Positions 36,570 through 47,485 of a stretch of 64,000 nucleotides of DNA are shown here, in pieces. Source of the stretch: Sarcocystis neurona (taxonomy: Eukaryota; Apicomplexa; Conoidasida; Eucoccidiorida; Sarcocystidae); assembly GCA_000727475.1 (NCBI GenBank), contig KL647288.1, positions 8,645,414-8,709,413 on the forward strand, written 5' to 3'. The position numbers and the translations under genes are program-made. Under the pieces are notes generated by a model. That model saw only the letters and a list, made by a program, of their open reading frames with translations. It had not been told where the DNA came from and searched no databases. Within the stretch, counting starts at the first letter, position 1; every line of letters starts with the position of its first letter.

Positions 36570-37155
36570 ACGCGAAGGTAAAGTAGCGCGGTTGGAGAGA
36601 AGCAGGCAACGACGTACACGTGTACTCTTCAGCAGAGTATTCCACAGTAACGTATAAAAACACTAAGTTTAGCTAGTATGACAGCCGGGTGCTATCTACG
36701 TCAACGCGCGTACTCCATGTAACTACCGTCGTCATTTTGAGTGAACACGTAACACGGACAAAAGCAGTTTGTTCTAGGGAGACGACAGCGCGGCTTGCTC
36801 TGCGGATGGAAAATTTATTAGGGAATGTATTTTAGCACTAGCCCTTTAAAAAGTATGGCGTAGAAATGGGAGAAAATATGTTTAGGCCCTCTTCCACCTG
36901 TAAAATCTGCGTTTGTCTCTTCCGGTATTGCGCCGCCTAGCATGAGGTTGAGGACGTTCGGAATATAAGGGACAATTTTCCGTTGAAAGACGGAGTTTGT
37001 CGAGGTGACAAGGTACGAAAGTAGGGTTAGCAACAAAGTTTGTGCAATTGTCGATGATGAGCCTTACTTCCGCAATAAAGTGCCGTGCACGAACACGGCT
37101 ACGAGAGTGCGCACTAACAGCCTTTGAGTACTTCCTGCCCACCACGTCTCCTGCT
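36570..37155. other. Mostly unassigned
   Basis: A minus-strand stretch at about 36,818-37,000 reads KIVPYIPNVLNLMLGGAIPE before a GTGGAAG donor-like site, which might be an exon, but no acceptor was found. Otherwise no features. Confidence 0.25.
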
Positions 37156-37437
37156 GATAGATTACAGCACCAGAGCGGTAACGACGTGTTTCATGGGCAG
37201 GTGTTTTTCACTCCGAGACGTTCATTCGCATGGCGTCGTGGCCCTACGACGATAGATTGCAGCACCATAGCGATAACGACGTGCTTCGTGGGCAGGCGTT
37301 TCTCACTTCGAGACGTTCATTCGCATGGTGTCGTGGCCCGACGACGATAGATTGCAGCACCACAATGGTAACCACGTGCTTCACGGGCAGGTGTTTTTCA
37401 CTCCGAGACGTTCGTTCGCATGGCGTCGTGGCCCGGC
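37156..37437. repeat. 95-bp tandem repeat, three copies
   Basis: Units begin GATAGATTRCAGCACC at 37156, 37251 and 37346, and each ends with a GCATGGYGTCGTGGCC block. The period is exactly 95 bp both times, so the frame shifts between units and a coding repeat is unlikely. Frames reading through it on plus are repeated RRSFAW-type translations in different registers. Confidence 0.9.
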
Positions 37438-38990
37438 AAAAGGCGCCGAAGATGTCGACGTATAATGCCACTAGTGCTTGGGATTGCATAACACGTGGAA
37501 AGTTACCGCTGTCGGCGTCTCGCTCGCACTATTTTTAAAATATGGACCGATAAGTATGTGTACATATGTATAGATATATACACACATACATACCGATAAA
37601 TAAGTATATGTATATATACACACATACATACCGAATGGGTACAAGTGTGGGTATCTGAATGTATCTCTCTAAAGCGCACAAATTAATTATATGTATACAT
37701 GCATGTACACATGTGCAAGATTGCCTCTGTTGTGCGGTATAGCGCCTTCTCGCAACTGCCGGCGGGGAAGAAGGGCTTTACCTCCCCAGCGTGTCAGGTT
37801 ATGTGGCATGGTAGAGAGTCCGCATCCTCCTTTCTGGTTTCCCTGCAGGTCACACGCGTGTGTATGAGCACCCGTGTGTAAAGTCTGTCGAATGATCTCC
37901 TCCATTATCAAGGAATGGGCCCAAAAGATGTGCGACCGTGTCAGCCGTATGATATTGCGACAAGCGCCACACGCAGCACTCGTGGTTACCGCCCGCAAGT
38001 CCAATAGAAATTTTGCGTGAACGTTCATTAAACCAGTGCCCGCACGTTCACTTTGTTACTGCGTCAAGCGTTACACGCAGCGCTCGCGGTTGCCGCCTTT
38101 CCCCCTTCCTGGAGTGATCTGCGCGAGAAGTCACTAGAGTAGTCCAAGAACATTTCCTTTGACTAAAATTCTACAAACCTTCACCCCTTCCAGGAGTGAT
38201 ATGCGTGAGAAGTCACTAGAGTAGTGCAATAACGTTTTCTTTGACTACAATTCTACGAGACACAAACCCGGTTCATAATCACTGACGTCACATGTACTGT
38301 TGTTCGCATACTCGACTGTTTAGATCTTCACGGGCACGTTGTGCACAGCGGAGTGGTACATGGCTTCGTCGAGATCCTTTAATGGAAGATTAATGGTCCC
38401 ACAATATCATTTATGGTTCTTGTTGGAGCGCACAGGACCATCGCACAGCGAAACGTTCAACCGTATGCACCACTGCTGCTATTCCAGGAGACGCCTTACA
38501 CTACTACTAGTAGCTCGTAGGCCCTGAGGGAGACGCCGTAGACAACAAGACATGTCCACGTACGGACGTGTGTACACAGGTGTATGAACACAGAGATAGA
38601 CATACATCTCTACGCGACTACCTGACGGCATCTCAAGTCGGATGACTCCGATGCTGTTTTGGCGTGACTCGTTGGCAGCCACGCGGTTTCCCTGTGACGT
38701 GTGAGCCTTAATCCCAGACATCTCTCAGAGACAACCCCCGCAACGGTGCGGAGAAAGGGCGCCAGAGTCACCATTCAAACACGAATAAGCAAGACTGTGG
38801 CAATCCCCACCATAGTATAGGCTATGTGTGTATGTGAGTAGATTTTCACGATAGGGCCGTTTCCCTTCCACTCGAAGAGATAATTGAAACGGCTGAGCCT
38901 CTGTAAACACGTAAAAGAAGGACAATACGCCGTAGCGCCGGCTACGGGAAACAATACATTTATACGTTTCCACGACTGCTCTGGATTTAC
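37438..38990. repeat. Intergenic region with two short direct duplications
   Basis: No convincing gene. It contains TACATA microsatellite at about 37,560-37,640; a roughly 40-bp repeat at 37957 and 38061 (core ACACGCAG); and an 82-bp two-copy repeat, about 38110-38191 and 38192-38265, sharing GAGAAGTCACTAGAGTAGT. The 37.2-38.3 kb interval is thus built of three different small tandem duplications. Confidence 0.65.
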
Positions 38991-39085
38991 ATGTGTCACG
39001 TCTCAAGGCATCTTTGGCAGCCTCCGTTAGCGCGTCCACGTTGAAGGTCCTTTCAACTTCAACCAAGACGTCTGCGACCGAATGC
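38991..39085 (-). CDS. Exon of unrecognised minus-strand gene
   Basis: Minus strand. A strong acceptor, TTACATCTGTAG, is followed by 31 codons reading HSVADVLVEVERTFNVDAL and TEAAKDALRRDT, then a GTAAAT donor. The helical, charged character is clearly protein-like. The same frame stays open upstream to about 39190 (DAVSGRWNFCRIDFF, EQLEKHVYYSAYIC) behind a GGGCAG acceptor, so the exon may be longer. Neighbouring exons were not identified. Confidence 0.5.
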
Positions 39086-39190
39086 CTACAGATGTAAGCA
39101 GAGTAATACACATGCTTCTCTAATTGCTCTTGACTACACTGCGAGAAAAAATCGATTCTACAGAAGTTCCACCGGCCAGAAACGGCGTCT

Positions 39191-40186
39191 CCTGCCCAAC
39201 ATAAGTAATATCCACAATTATGGCTCAGTGGACTCTTTTTACGGATCGGTGGAGTGTGATGAGTCATTTCTTTGATTATGCATTGGAAATCCGGTGTGTG
39301 AGAGGGAGTTTTCGAAGATATTTTGACCCTTCAGATGTGGTAAATGTACACGGGTCTGTATTCACAGATGTGTGATAAAACAATGGATGTTTGGGCGCCC
39401 GTCCCTGGCTGCACTTCACAAATGTGTACGTGTGTTGCTACAACGGGGGCGCATGAGTCGCCCCCGTTGTTCGCAAACATTCATCTCAGCGTAGATACGT
39501 GGACAGCAAAACAGATAGAAGCCCAGCAATGTCGCTGTTATGCATACGTTGTCTGCTGCTAAAGATGGGCGACGAACATCTTCAGTGGCCTTTGCCACAC
39601 AGTCCTCGATCAGTCACCGTCCTGTGGTCTTTCGCTGGTGTAAAGTGAACTGCTTTCGGACCGGGCATGTCCAATCGCTCAGAAGTGCGTAACCGGCTTG
39701 AACTGACATATATTGAAGTGCTTTCGCGCCCCGCGTATTCCATCGGCTCATGGTTCAGTAGCAAGCACGCTTGTGCAGATATTTTTCTGTACTTCCCCTC
39801 CGCCGCTTCCCCTGTTTTTTGACGGTATACCTATCCGTACAGCCGTGTGCACTAATGTACGCAAGTACGCAGGATGATACCATGGCGATACATGTGCGCA
39901 CCTAGGGAGGCCTATTGAGGTGGACCCGCTTTGATGCGCAGCAGCAGTCACGAAGTACGTTTAACCAGATGGAGAGGTCTCAGGCAGCTAAAGTTTGCGT
40001 AGAAGCTTAGCCGTAACCGTCGTTTGCGTCTCCAGCGGAAGTCAGACAAGGGAATCCTCTGGTTACTCGTGCATGCGCACCAGACGTACCTACCACACTG
40101 AGCAAGTCTTTCTTACGAGGACAAGGTGGAGCTTGACCTCGTAAAACAGTGCACCACTCAGAGGTTCGTGTCTCCTGCTGATGCAG
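39191..40186. other. No gene seen; contains a hairpin
   Basis: Unique sequence apart from a near-perfect palindrome at 39440-39470. A minus-strand frame at about 39416-39553 behind a TTTAG acceptor has a hydrophobic run (ITATLLGFYLFCC) and might be an exon, but support is weak. Confidence 0.3.
39440..39470. repeat. 12-bp perfect inverted repeat, 7-nt loop
   Basis: Arms ACAACGGGGGCG and CGCCCCCGTTGT are exact reverse complements around CATGAGT. This GC-rich stem is much more stable than its surroundings. Role unknown. Confidence 0.85.
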
Positions 40187-40591
40187 GCGGCAGTCGCTCC
40201 GACGTCCCCTTTCCCTGAAGAGCACGCGGCCGTAACCAACCGTCCTGCGAATCTTGATCGTGCTTTGATTTCCTGTCTACATTTACACGCGTACGTATGT
40301 GTATTTTTGCCCCTGCGAGGAGGCCATACAGTGTGCGCAGCTTCAACGTGTCTCTTGATCTTGGGAAGTACAGGACTACAAAGTGCAGTCCCAGAAGGTG
40401 TTCAGTTCGTGTCACGTCAGTCGCAGCGCCGACATTTAAATGACACATATCTGCAGAACCTCTCGAACATCGTTCACTTTCTGGAGAAAACACTACAGAA
40501 TTTTTCTCTTTCTTGTCAGGGGACGTGTACCATCCCACGAGTAGCTGTGTCCCTGCAGGTGTCTGTGGCCTCCCACGCACACGCATCGTAG
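40187..40591 (+). CDS. Unrecognised terminal exon
   Basis: Plus strand. The acceptor TCCTGCTGATGCAG is followed by 134 codons to TAG at 40591 in one frame. Segments include SPFPEEHAAVTNRPANLDRA, AVPEGVQFVSRQSQRRHLND and LQNLSNIVHFLEKTLQNFSL, the last a likely amphipathic helix. Donor and acceptor-like sites inside (40290 and about 40340-40370) would allow a small in-phase intron removing a hydrophobic stretch. Upstream exons were not found. No family recognised. Confidence 0.45.
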   Translation, partial: AAVAPTSPFPEEHAAVTNRPANLDRALISCLHLHAYVCVFLPLRGGHTVCAASTCLLILGSTGLQSAVPEGVQFVSRQSQRRHLNDTYLQNLSNIVHFLEKTLQNFSLSCQGTCTIPRVAVSLQVSVASHAHAS

Positions 40592-40839
40592 CAGGTCTGT
40601 ACATTGGGCCGGTACATTTACTGCGTGTGTGTACGTAGACAGCACAAAATACATGTGTCCTTGCCAGGTGTGCTCTGGCCGTATTTATACGAATCTTCTC
40701 GAGGTCTAAAAAGCTGCCGTGTATCCTTTGCAGCGAACTTGTGTGGCAAGCGTACACCATTTTGCATCTGTATAAGGTCGGGAATCCTTAAGATATCGTA
40801 AACCGAGGTAACCACTCAGTATTACCTCGCGACCATGAA

Positions 40840-40858
40840 GTACTCACGTCGTGAGTAC
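40840..40858. repeat. 9-bp palindrome
   Basis: GTACTCACG and CGTGAGTAC flank a single T. It is placed between two plus-strand coding stretches. Small but exact. Confidence 0.7.
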
Positions 40859-41031
40859 ACTCAATATGAAGACAGATAGGGTGGCTTCGCACATTGGGTA
40901 AAATCAAGCAGGCAATTGAAACAATCTGATTACGGAACACATTTGAGGCCTGCTGTGGCTGACTGCAAGTTGCCAAAGCGGACCGATGTCTGTAAACGTT
41001 GATACTCTGGTGTCGCGGTGGAAGCTTCAAG

Positions 41032-41439
41032 GCAAGTGCACCTGCACGGGGCGTGCCGACAAGGACGGCGGAAAACTGGTTCGGCGTTGACTGCTTAGTG
41101 TTGCTTTACATTTCTGACCGGCGACGAGCGGCTCTTTCTGCGGCTGGTGCTTGTGAGGGATATTTTAGTAGTGCTACATCCAGTAAGTCCCAAAGCATCC
41201 CTCAATTTTTCATAACAGTGGAACTCTTCGCCTTCGTCGGTATCCGGCCCCGCTGCGGCACTGTGAAGGCCCACCGCGAGCTGATCGAGATGTGTACGCC
41301 AATTCCAGCGTCGGTTGTCGCCATGTTGCAGCTGCTGCCGACGCTTTTCCCGCCTTGTGGTGTTGCTTGGGCTACCGCTGCTCGGTGTGGTGAACCGCCA
41401 CACCTGCAGAAGAGTCTTCAAAAAGGGAAGGCAGTGTAA
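41032..41439 (+). CDS. Unrecognised exon at start of a repeated-module region
   Basis: After a TTCAAG acceptor the frame reads ENWFGVDCLVLLYISDRRRA, AAGACEGYFSSATS and FAFVGIRPRCGTVKAHREL. It is open for 135 codons to the TAA at 41439. A GTAAGT donor lies at 41183, but the intron it would define is only about 36 nt and in phase, so read-through is equally possible. Around 41,411 (acceptor CACCTGCAG) the other two frames become protein-like, one reading VRFTAGSTVSVWLL then ADYSASFVVRVAA. A splice or alternative exon is likely there. Function unknown. Confidence 0.4.
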   Translation, partial: ASAPARGVPTRTAENWFGVDCLVLLYISDRRRAALSAAGACEGYFSSATSSKSQSIPQFFITVELFAFVGIRPRCGTVKAHRELIEMCTPIPASVVAMLQLLPTLFPPCGVAWATAARCGEPPHLQKSLQKGKAV

Positions 41440-41910
41440 ACGCAAAGATATTCTACCAGAGACGCCACCAGTACGCTTCACCGCCGGCAGCACAGTTTCT
41501 GTCTGGTTGCTACCTGCAGCCGCCGATTATAGCGCTAGCTTCGTGGTCCGTGTCGCCGCCTGCCAGTGCACTCAGGCCACTGCGCTTTCGTGTAGTACCG
41601 CTGCTGCTAAGGCATATACACAAAAAACGCTACATGCAGCTGCAGTAGTCCACGAGTAATGTAGCACCATACACAGCAGCAGAGGAATGTAGCCTGCACG
41701 TAGGTAATTGTGGTCTGAGCCACAATTGCGTTGAAAGGACACATCATGGGGGGTGGACACGGACGTCCACGCGCCGCGACGCAAGCTCCGCCGCTCATTC
41801 GCTACGTGACCGCAGCGAATCGCCTAATACGGGGTTCACATCTACGAAGCCGTGCGTGCCCACACACTGCACAAAAAATCTTCTACGCCTGCTGCCGCCG
41901 ATACTGACAG

Positions 41911-42111
41911 TTACGTGTGGCCAGTTCCATAGTGAGTGGTGCCGTAGATTTTGCTGCTGACGAGGTTGTTCGGTTTCCTGTTAGCCTGTCAGAACGCCCG
42001 GTTCCCGCTTGTACCGGGGAGACGCTTGCGGTGTACCGCCTACGGCTGAAGGACTTGCTAATGTACGTGCGCCGCGTGTCTCTTTCTGTGACCGTAAGGA
42101 AGAGGTCGTAA
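41911..42111 (+). CDS. Unrecognised exon, module copy
   Basis: The frame after a CTGACAG acceptor reads ASSIVSGAVDFAADEVVRF, then ETLAVYRLRLKDLLMYVRRV, to a TAA at 42111. The DNA around the acceptor, CCTGCTGCCGCCGATACTGA, closely matches 41,510 (CCTGCAGCCGCCGATTATAG), so this part duplicates the preceding exon, though the frame used here differs from the one shared with the other copies. The alternating hydrophobic pattern suggests beta strands. Unrecognised. Confidence 0.35.
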   Translation, partial: LRVASSIVSGAVDFAADEVVRFPVSLSERPVPACTGETLAVYRLRLKDLLMYVRRVSLSVTVRKRS

Positions 42112-43616
42112 ATCGAGCACACCAGGAAAGTTGCAAGAGGCGCAGCTGCCACGACCTGGGGTGTTGAACCAGCTGCAACAGTTCAGTGTGATCCTGGTGG
42201 TCCTGCTCTTCGGCACCGGGGTACGCGCGGGCGGCATGTCCTCTCGGGTGCAGACCGTGCGTACTCCCGCCGACGGTGTCTGTCTGTTCTGCTGCAGCTG
42301 CGGCTGTCCCACTGCTAACGCTGGCACGGCTACCTCCGGCTGGGGCTCTGCAGCTCTGTGGTGCAGAGGTGGACCTGGACCAGCACTACCACCGGAAGGG
42401 TGCGCGGCGACGGTAGCCCAGATAATGACAGCTACGTGGTTGTTCCACAACAGCGCGGGCAGGAAGCGCAAAAGTGGCGGCAGCGCCAGCGGCAGGAAAA
42501 AGGGCTGCAGCACAGGAGCAGCTGCAGGGGCCGGCACCCAGGGCAGCAGGGACGAGTAGGGATGGTAACGGGTATCATGTACAGCTTGTAGGGAGCTGGT
42601 CCGTGATGATCGGACGTCCAGGGGTCGGGTGATGCGTCCAGAATCTTTATTTCGCGTTCTCTTTTTATTCGTTGTCCTCCATTTATGCATTTTGTGAGGG
42701 CATGTGCGCATAATACAGCCAATGGGTCATACCTTGACTTTTCACGTGGACGTGAAAAGTGGTACCAGCACGGTTAACGATTCTTACGCAGACCGCAACA
42801 GCGTCAGCAGCAGTAGTTGGGGTGTTGTTTGGTCGAGGACGGGTTGCAACTAGCCAGCACCCTCACAGCCCAGATACAGCAGTACCCGTACCGTACACCA
42901 CTGTATAGGATAGTGCTGGTCTACGCAGCAGCAGTTCTGGTGCCAGCACCAGTACCAGTGTCGTAAGCAGGGCTGCTGCTTTTGTTTTTGCTGATGTCCT
43001 GATTGCCTCGCATGGTACTACACGGGGCGGTGGGTTAGATGCACAGATGAGATCTATACTGTACTTGATAAATTTTTTCTCTCTATTTCAAATGATGCCC
43101 GTACGACGTGTCCGCCGCGTGGCGTAGCCCAGCAACACAGATTGCGCCAACAATTTTGTCTATTTTGGAGCTGTTGAGTGGCAGTCTGGATGAGAAGCAA
43201 CACAAAGAAGAATCGAAAGTATCAACAGCAGGGTAGCTGGTTGTACCCGTACCATGTGCAGGATGGACAGCAGCACAGGAAGCAGGGACAGCTGCTGTGG
43301 TAGGTCCGCAAGGGAATCGTTCCTTCCAGTCCGACGAGCACGAGGTGGCTAGCAGCACCCGCTGGGTCCGCGTCGAGGCCCGCTCCCTGCTGCAGCTGCG
43401 GCCGCTGCTGTGAAAGGGGCCTGAGAAAAACCCGCAGCGGCAAGCCAGATCTCCTCCGCATTGCAGCTCGCGCGGGCACGCGTAGACGGTAGTCAGCAAC
43501 ATTTCGGATGACCTCATATATTTGAGAGCTTCAGGCGTCGTACTGCGGCGATGCTGAAACCTCGACGCCTGTTCGGCGCTGGCAACGCAGATAGCAGCTC
43601 TTGGTGGTGTTTTCAG
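42112..43616. other. Region with further module copies and palindrome, exons unclear
   Basis: At about 42,413 a frame reads PDNDSYVVVPQQRGQEAQ, matching DTDSYVW at 41,897 in DNA as well as protein. A weaker match lies near 42,865. The minus strand is open for 228 codons at 43083-43769, but this is Ser/Thr/Arg-rich and overlaps a better plus-strand exon. A palindrome lies at 42737-42760. Confidence 0.35.
42737..42760. repeat. 11-bp perfect inverted repeat
   Basis: Arms ACTTTTCACGT and ACGTGAAAAGT flank GG. Contains the E-box-like CACGTG-type core only in part. Role unknown. Confidence 0.75.
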
Positions 43617-43895
43617 TACGGCAGCTATGTAGTGAATTTTTTCTTCCGTGTGTCTGCTGCTTTCGTTGCTGCTGCCGCCGCACTTGCTCCGGTGCCGCAG
43701 CGAGGAGAACACCCGTTGCAGCCGCCGCAGTGTTCTCCCAATCGTTTTTCGTGGCGCGTGTTCATCCAACGCAGTCGGGACAGGGAAGATCTTTTTCGGC
43801 TGTGTGTGGACACGTGGGTCGAGTTGCGACCCGGTGCGGCGATTTGTCTTCGTTTACCTCCCGTCAGCAGGGCGCGTCTGCTGCGTCGCAGATAG
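43617..43895 (+). CDS. Unrecognised exon, module copy
   Basis: A good acceptor, TGGTGTTTTCAG, is followed by YGSYVVNFFFRVSAAF, a Gln/Pro-rich link, then SWRVFIQRSRDREDLFRL and VELRPGAAICLRLPPVSR to a TAG. The SYVV and PGAAICL segments echo those in the 41.4-42.5 kb copies. A possible repeated beta-rich module, with no named family. Confidence 0.4.
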   Translation, partial: YGSYVVNFFFRVSAAFVAAAAALAPVPQRGEHPLQPPQCSPNRFSWRVFIQRSRDREDLFRLCVDTWVELRPGAAICLRLPPVSRARLLRRR

Positions 43896-44157
43896 GGCGC
43901 GTCGCAGCCAGCCGGTGTCTAAACACCCGAAGCTGCTGCTGCCGACGTGGGGGGGTTTGAATCCCGCCGGCACTACTTGCGGGTGCTGCTGCGACAGCAC
44001 AACGACACCTGACCAGAGGCTGTCGAACACCCATCACTGTGTGGCACAGCGGACGTGGAAGGCGATCAAGCGGGAAGCTCCGTCCACCTCCATGTCTCTT
44101 GCCTCGGTGGAAGGACAGGTGTATCAAGCACGTGGGCACTGCTGTGACTGATGTGTT

Positions 44158-44640
44158 TTGTTCTGTGGGCGTGACTGCTCTGCGGCTGGTGTGGTTGGAA
44201 CGGTGAAAATTAGCTTAGGCAACCTGACAGCATGTCTTGTCTACACAAGCCACCACCTACCAGTTTGGAACGGCTACTCTAGTGGCAGCGGCTTCGTCTT
44301 TGCACCGTCCACTGTCCGGCCGTGGACGTTGTGCGAATGCGTGAAAGCTCCTGTAAACAGTCCCGCAGGAAAAGTTTCTTCCTGTCAAGCAGCCAGCGTC
44401 GAGTGGTTAGGGATGTTGTGTGGGGGAAGACATAATGTGGATATGCATCTGACTTCACGTATACACGCGTACCAACATACACAGTGGTACAGCGCGCCCT
44501 TGATTTCAGTACATTTCAGTGAGGAATTTGCCGATGTGTTGACCTACGTGGCGCTTCTTCGCGAGGGGTTCTGTGTATTTGTTAATAGCGTCACATGCGT
44601 CTCTACTCCGTACTTGAGTACCCACGCACAAATTGAGTAA
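44158..44640 (+). CDS. Unrecognised open frame of 160 codons
   Basis: A continuous frame with no homopolymers and Cys-containing, beta-like sequence: VGTVKISLGNLTACLVYTS, GYSSGSGFVFAPST, HFSEEFADVLTYVALLREGF. It ends at TAA 44640. The start is uncertain, with no clear acceptor chosen. It may be the last exon of the module gene, since GTVKISL and SGSGFVF repeat the pattern seen upstream. Confidence rests on openness and composition only. Confidence 0.4.
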   Translation: MFCGRDCSAAGVVGTVKISLGNLTACLVYTSHHLPVWNGYSSGSGFVFAPSTVRPWTLCECVKAPVNSPAGKVSSCQAASVEWLGMLCGGRHNVDMHLTSRIHAYQHTQWYSAPLISVHFSEEFADVLTYVALLREGFCVFVNSVTCVSTPYLSTHAQIE

Positions 44641-45277
44641 ATGTGTATCTGTTTATTGCCTTCGTGTAGAAAGTGCTTATCACCATCTTTGGGGCTGCGC
44701 ACACGCATCTACCGTGTACATGGTAATTCCGAGCTAGTTGCGACTCTGTACTCTGGTACAAGAACATAAAATGAATAGACAGTGACAGTAGTCCAATTTT
44801 GAATCCGAAAATCTGGCAGTGAACACCAGGCGTGTGTTTGTTTCGCGCGAAATTGTTAGGGAAAAGCCTAGCAATATTCGCTTATGTTTTAGTAACTTGA
44901 GTAGCGCTGACAGTAGAAGGGGGTAAAGTGTTTATGAACAAAGCCAGAGCAACCCACAATATAAATGTATGTATACGTCTGAAAGGTAGAGAGACGTACA
45001 TACAAGGGAACAGGAGACCCACAGAGATTTTGGATGTGATTTCGTGAAATGTACGTGCTCCACGTATCCATCTGAGAACGCGGGCGCACTGGGACCGTAC
45101 GCATGTGCTCGTGTCGTCTCCGGTAAGGTTGGTGTAAATGTGCATCTGGACGTACCTATGTGTGAACATATACGCATACACGTCCGCGGGCCTGGTAGCA
45201 GGGGAATCTCTTGACGGTGCTTTGTTCAGGAGAGCTGCGACATCGCATTTGCTTCTGCCTCTGACTGTATTTCGCAG
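44641..45277. other. No gene seen
   Basis: Unique AT-balanced sequence. Short minus-strand frames at 44882-45181 have no splice support. It ends in the pyrimidine-rich acceptor of the next exon. Confidence 0.4.
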
Positions 45278-46581
45278 TTGTCTGTCGCGGTGCCAGGAGT
45301 ATCACGACTGCGGTACACTCGTAGAGCGAGGCCTCCATTTCCTATCTCTCTTTGATGGGATGGATTTTTTATCTTACAAAGGCTTTAGGGAGTTCGTAGG
45401 TGTCTCACAACGTGCAGCTTCTGCTGGTCAAGGAAGTAAACAAGGCGTCCTACAGGGGCAGACGAGGAATACGTAGCTGTGTGAACAGCAGTGTACGAAT
45501 AAGAACTGTACACGCAGCGACGGTAGCTGCGTTCTTACAATGACTTTGCACCATTACCGACGTATACATACGTAGGATCGTATGTATATTTCTTCAGAAA
45601 ATCCGGGATAGTAACTCCGCACGCACGAAGGCGTCTCTCTTGCAAGTGCATACATAGATTTGAACAGGTAGAATAGGAGCTCGCACAAATATATATATAT
45701 ATATATTCGTAAAGGTATGCGTATGTATAAAATACGCGTGGAGAGAAGGAGATGTATCCATGTGGGCAATGTCCGCCGCACACTGACATTTTTGTGCCCC
45801 TCTTCGTGTCCGATATCCCCTGCTTTCATTGTACTTCGGTGTCTCTACTGCGGATCTTCGGGTGCTGACAGCAGAGAGGAATAGAATATACACACTCCGA
45901 AGCGGCCGTTTTCGTGAGAAGACCGCTGCACAATTTGGAACGAAGGAAGCTACAAAATGATATACGTAAAGGGGAACAGAAGGTGTGTCACAGAAAGGAT
46001 TTAATGCCAATGTCATCAACCGCATTAGTAAAGAATTGAAAGGCGGATCTGCGTGGAGAGCAGATGTAGACGTGTATAGACGGAAGCGGCACTTGTGGCT
46101 CGCAGTCGCGTTGAAAGATACAAGAGCGCGTACAGGCAGGAAGAGATAAAACCGCTGCAGGTGTACATGTTTGCCAATATATGTATGACCTGTCTACTAG
46201 TTGTTTAGCGCAAATATATACATATATGTACACACGGCTAGATATTCATATATCTGTTCATGAAGGTGGGCGGATGTTTACGACTACAGTTTAGTTGATC
46301 ATTAGCGTATCTTTTTCCGTGGTGGTGCGTGTGTGCAGATCTGTGCTTACCACCACGTCTGCCACTGCTCAACGCACGTGTATACATACGTATATGTATA
46401 TATATATATATTTATATGTATGTGCACAAGTGCGTATGGACGTACGTGTGTGTGCGTGCACCTGGGCGTTTACGTTTGGATGGATGGCCACATGCCTTCT
46501 GATATAGCTGTTGGGGAAGACCTGTGGGAAACTCTTTTTTCCTCTGCAGGTACCAAGCCCGTTCTCGAGCAGTACACTTGA
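45278..46581 (+). CDS. Unrecognised protein, last two exons
   Basis: Exon 45278-45399 follows an excellent acceptor (CTGACTGTATTTCGCAG) and encodes CLSRCQEYHDCGTLVERGL and LFDGMDFLSYKGFREFV, ending in phase 1. Exon 46550-46581 follows TTTTTTCCTCTGCAG and, in the agreeing phase, gives GTKPVLEQYT and TGA. The intervening intron is 1,150 nt with TA microsatellite. The C-x3-C-x5-C start recalls PAN/Apple domains, but the residues after it do not fit, so I do not assign it. Upstream exons are needed because the first begins in phase 2. An alternative reading of the 46550 exon in phase 0 with a GTATGT donor also exists. Confidence 0.45.
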
Positions 46582-47485
46582 TGTCTGCTGGCATGTACGC
46601 GATTTGCATACAGAGACGTACGCTAGAGTATGTGTCTAGGTATCCTCCATCGGGATGATTGTTAGTGTGTATATATACATGTATGTGTGCTTGTGTATAT
46701 ACCGGTGTAATCCGTACGTACATATATATATATATATGTATATATATACACATATATACATATACGTGTGCATGCCTTGAGTGCTTATAATTACAAATAC
46801 GGCTGTACACGTGTTCACGTGGATGCGTGTGGAGTGATTCTTTGTGGACGCATAAAGTGGACACATCAAGGATCTTTGTAGTGGTGTCTGCGATCCCACT
46901 GCAGCACCGGTTTATGTTCGTGTTTTCTGGGCAAAACGAGGCTAGATACTACATAAAATATTCTTACTACCTGTATTCGACTCGGGGACCAATTTACTTT
47001 TTCTTATCTCTTTCGTTCTTGTCATCTCGCTTATATGCCTCACCCTCTCCATCGCTCCCCCTTCTTTGCTCTCCCCTGTTCGCTCGTGGGCGTGGAAGCT
47101 GTTGTGATCACCTGGCTGCCTTACGTTTTCGGTTCTGTCGAAGTGGTGCCCCGCAGTTCCGTCACCTCCTGTTCACCCCTTCATTGTGTCTCCACTGATC
47201 GTGAACAGGCGGCCATCTTCGTTTCCTTCGTTCATTTACTACGCGATCCGCCGTCCGCCTGCTCTCACTTCTGGTATTCCTTTGACCGGGTATATTTTTT
47301 CTTTACGCTTGTCTGTGCAAGTTTCTCTGATTCTTGACGTTGTCCTCTTGCGTGAATGCCTTTCCCTATCCCCATATCCTACTCTTTCCAGAGGACTCTT
47401 CTTCCTCATTTCTTCAGTACCCACAGACCAATCCTGCGTCCTTTCGACTCAGTTAGTGAAAGTGGCTTCCTGTTCTTTCGGTGCA
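46582..47485. other. Microsatellite and pyrimidine-rich tract
   Basis: TA/TACA microsatellite at about 46,660-46,770, then a CT-rich tract at about 46,990-47,480 running into the acceptor at 47485. Plus frames are open there because the tract lacks A. A short frame at 46,865-46,985 (ARYYIKYSYYLYSTRGP) might be exon; support is weak. Confidence 0.45.

Noticed and set aside
36818..37145. Minus-strand frames resembling a retroelement fragment
   Set aside because: No reverse transcriptase or integrase motif could be seen; similarity was only a general impression.
43083..43769. 228-codon minus-strand frame
   Set aside because: Overlaps a plus exon with a good acceptor; Ser/Thr/Arg/Cys-rich composition looks like an antisense shadow.
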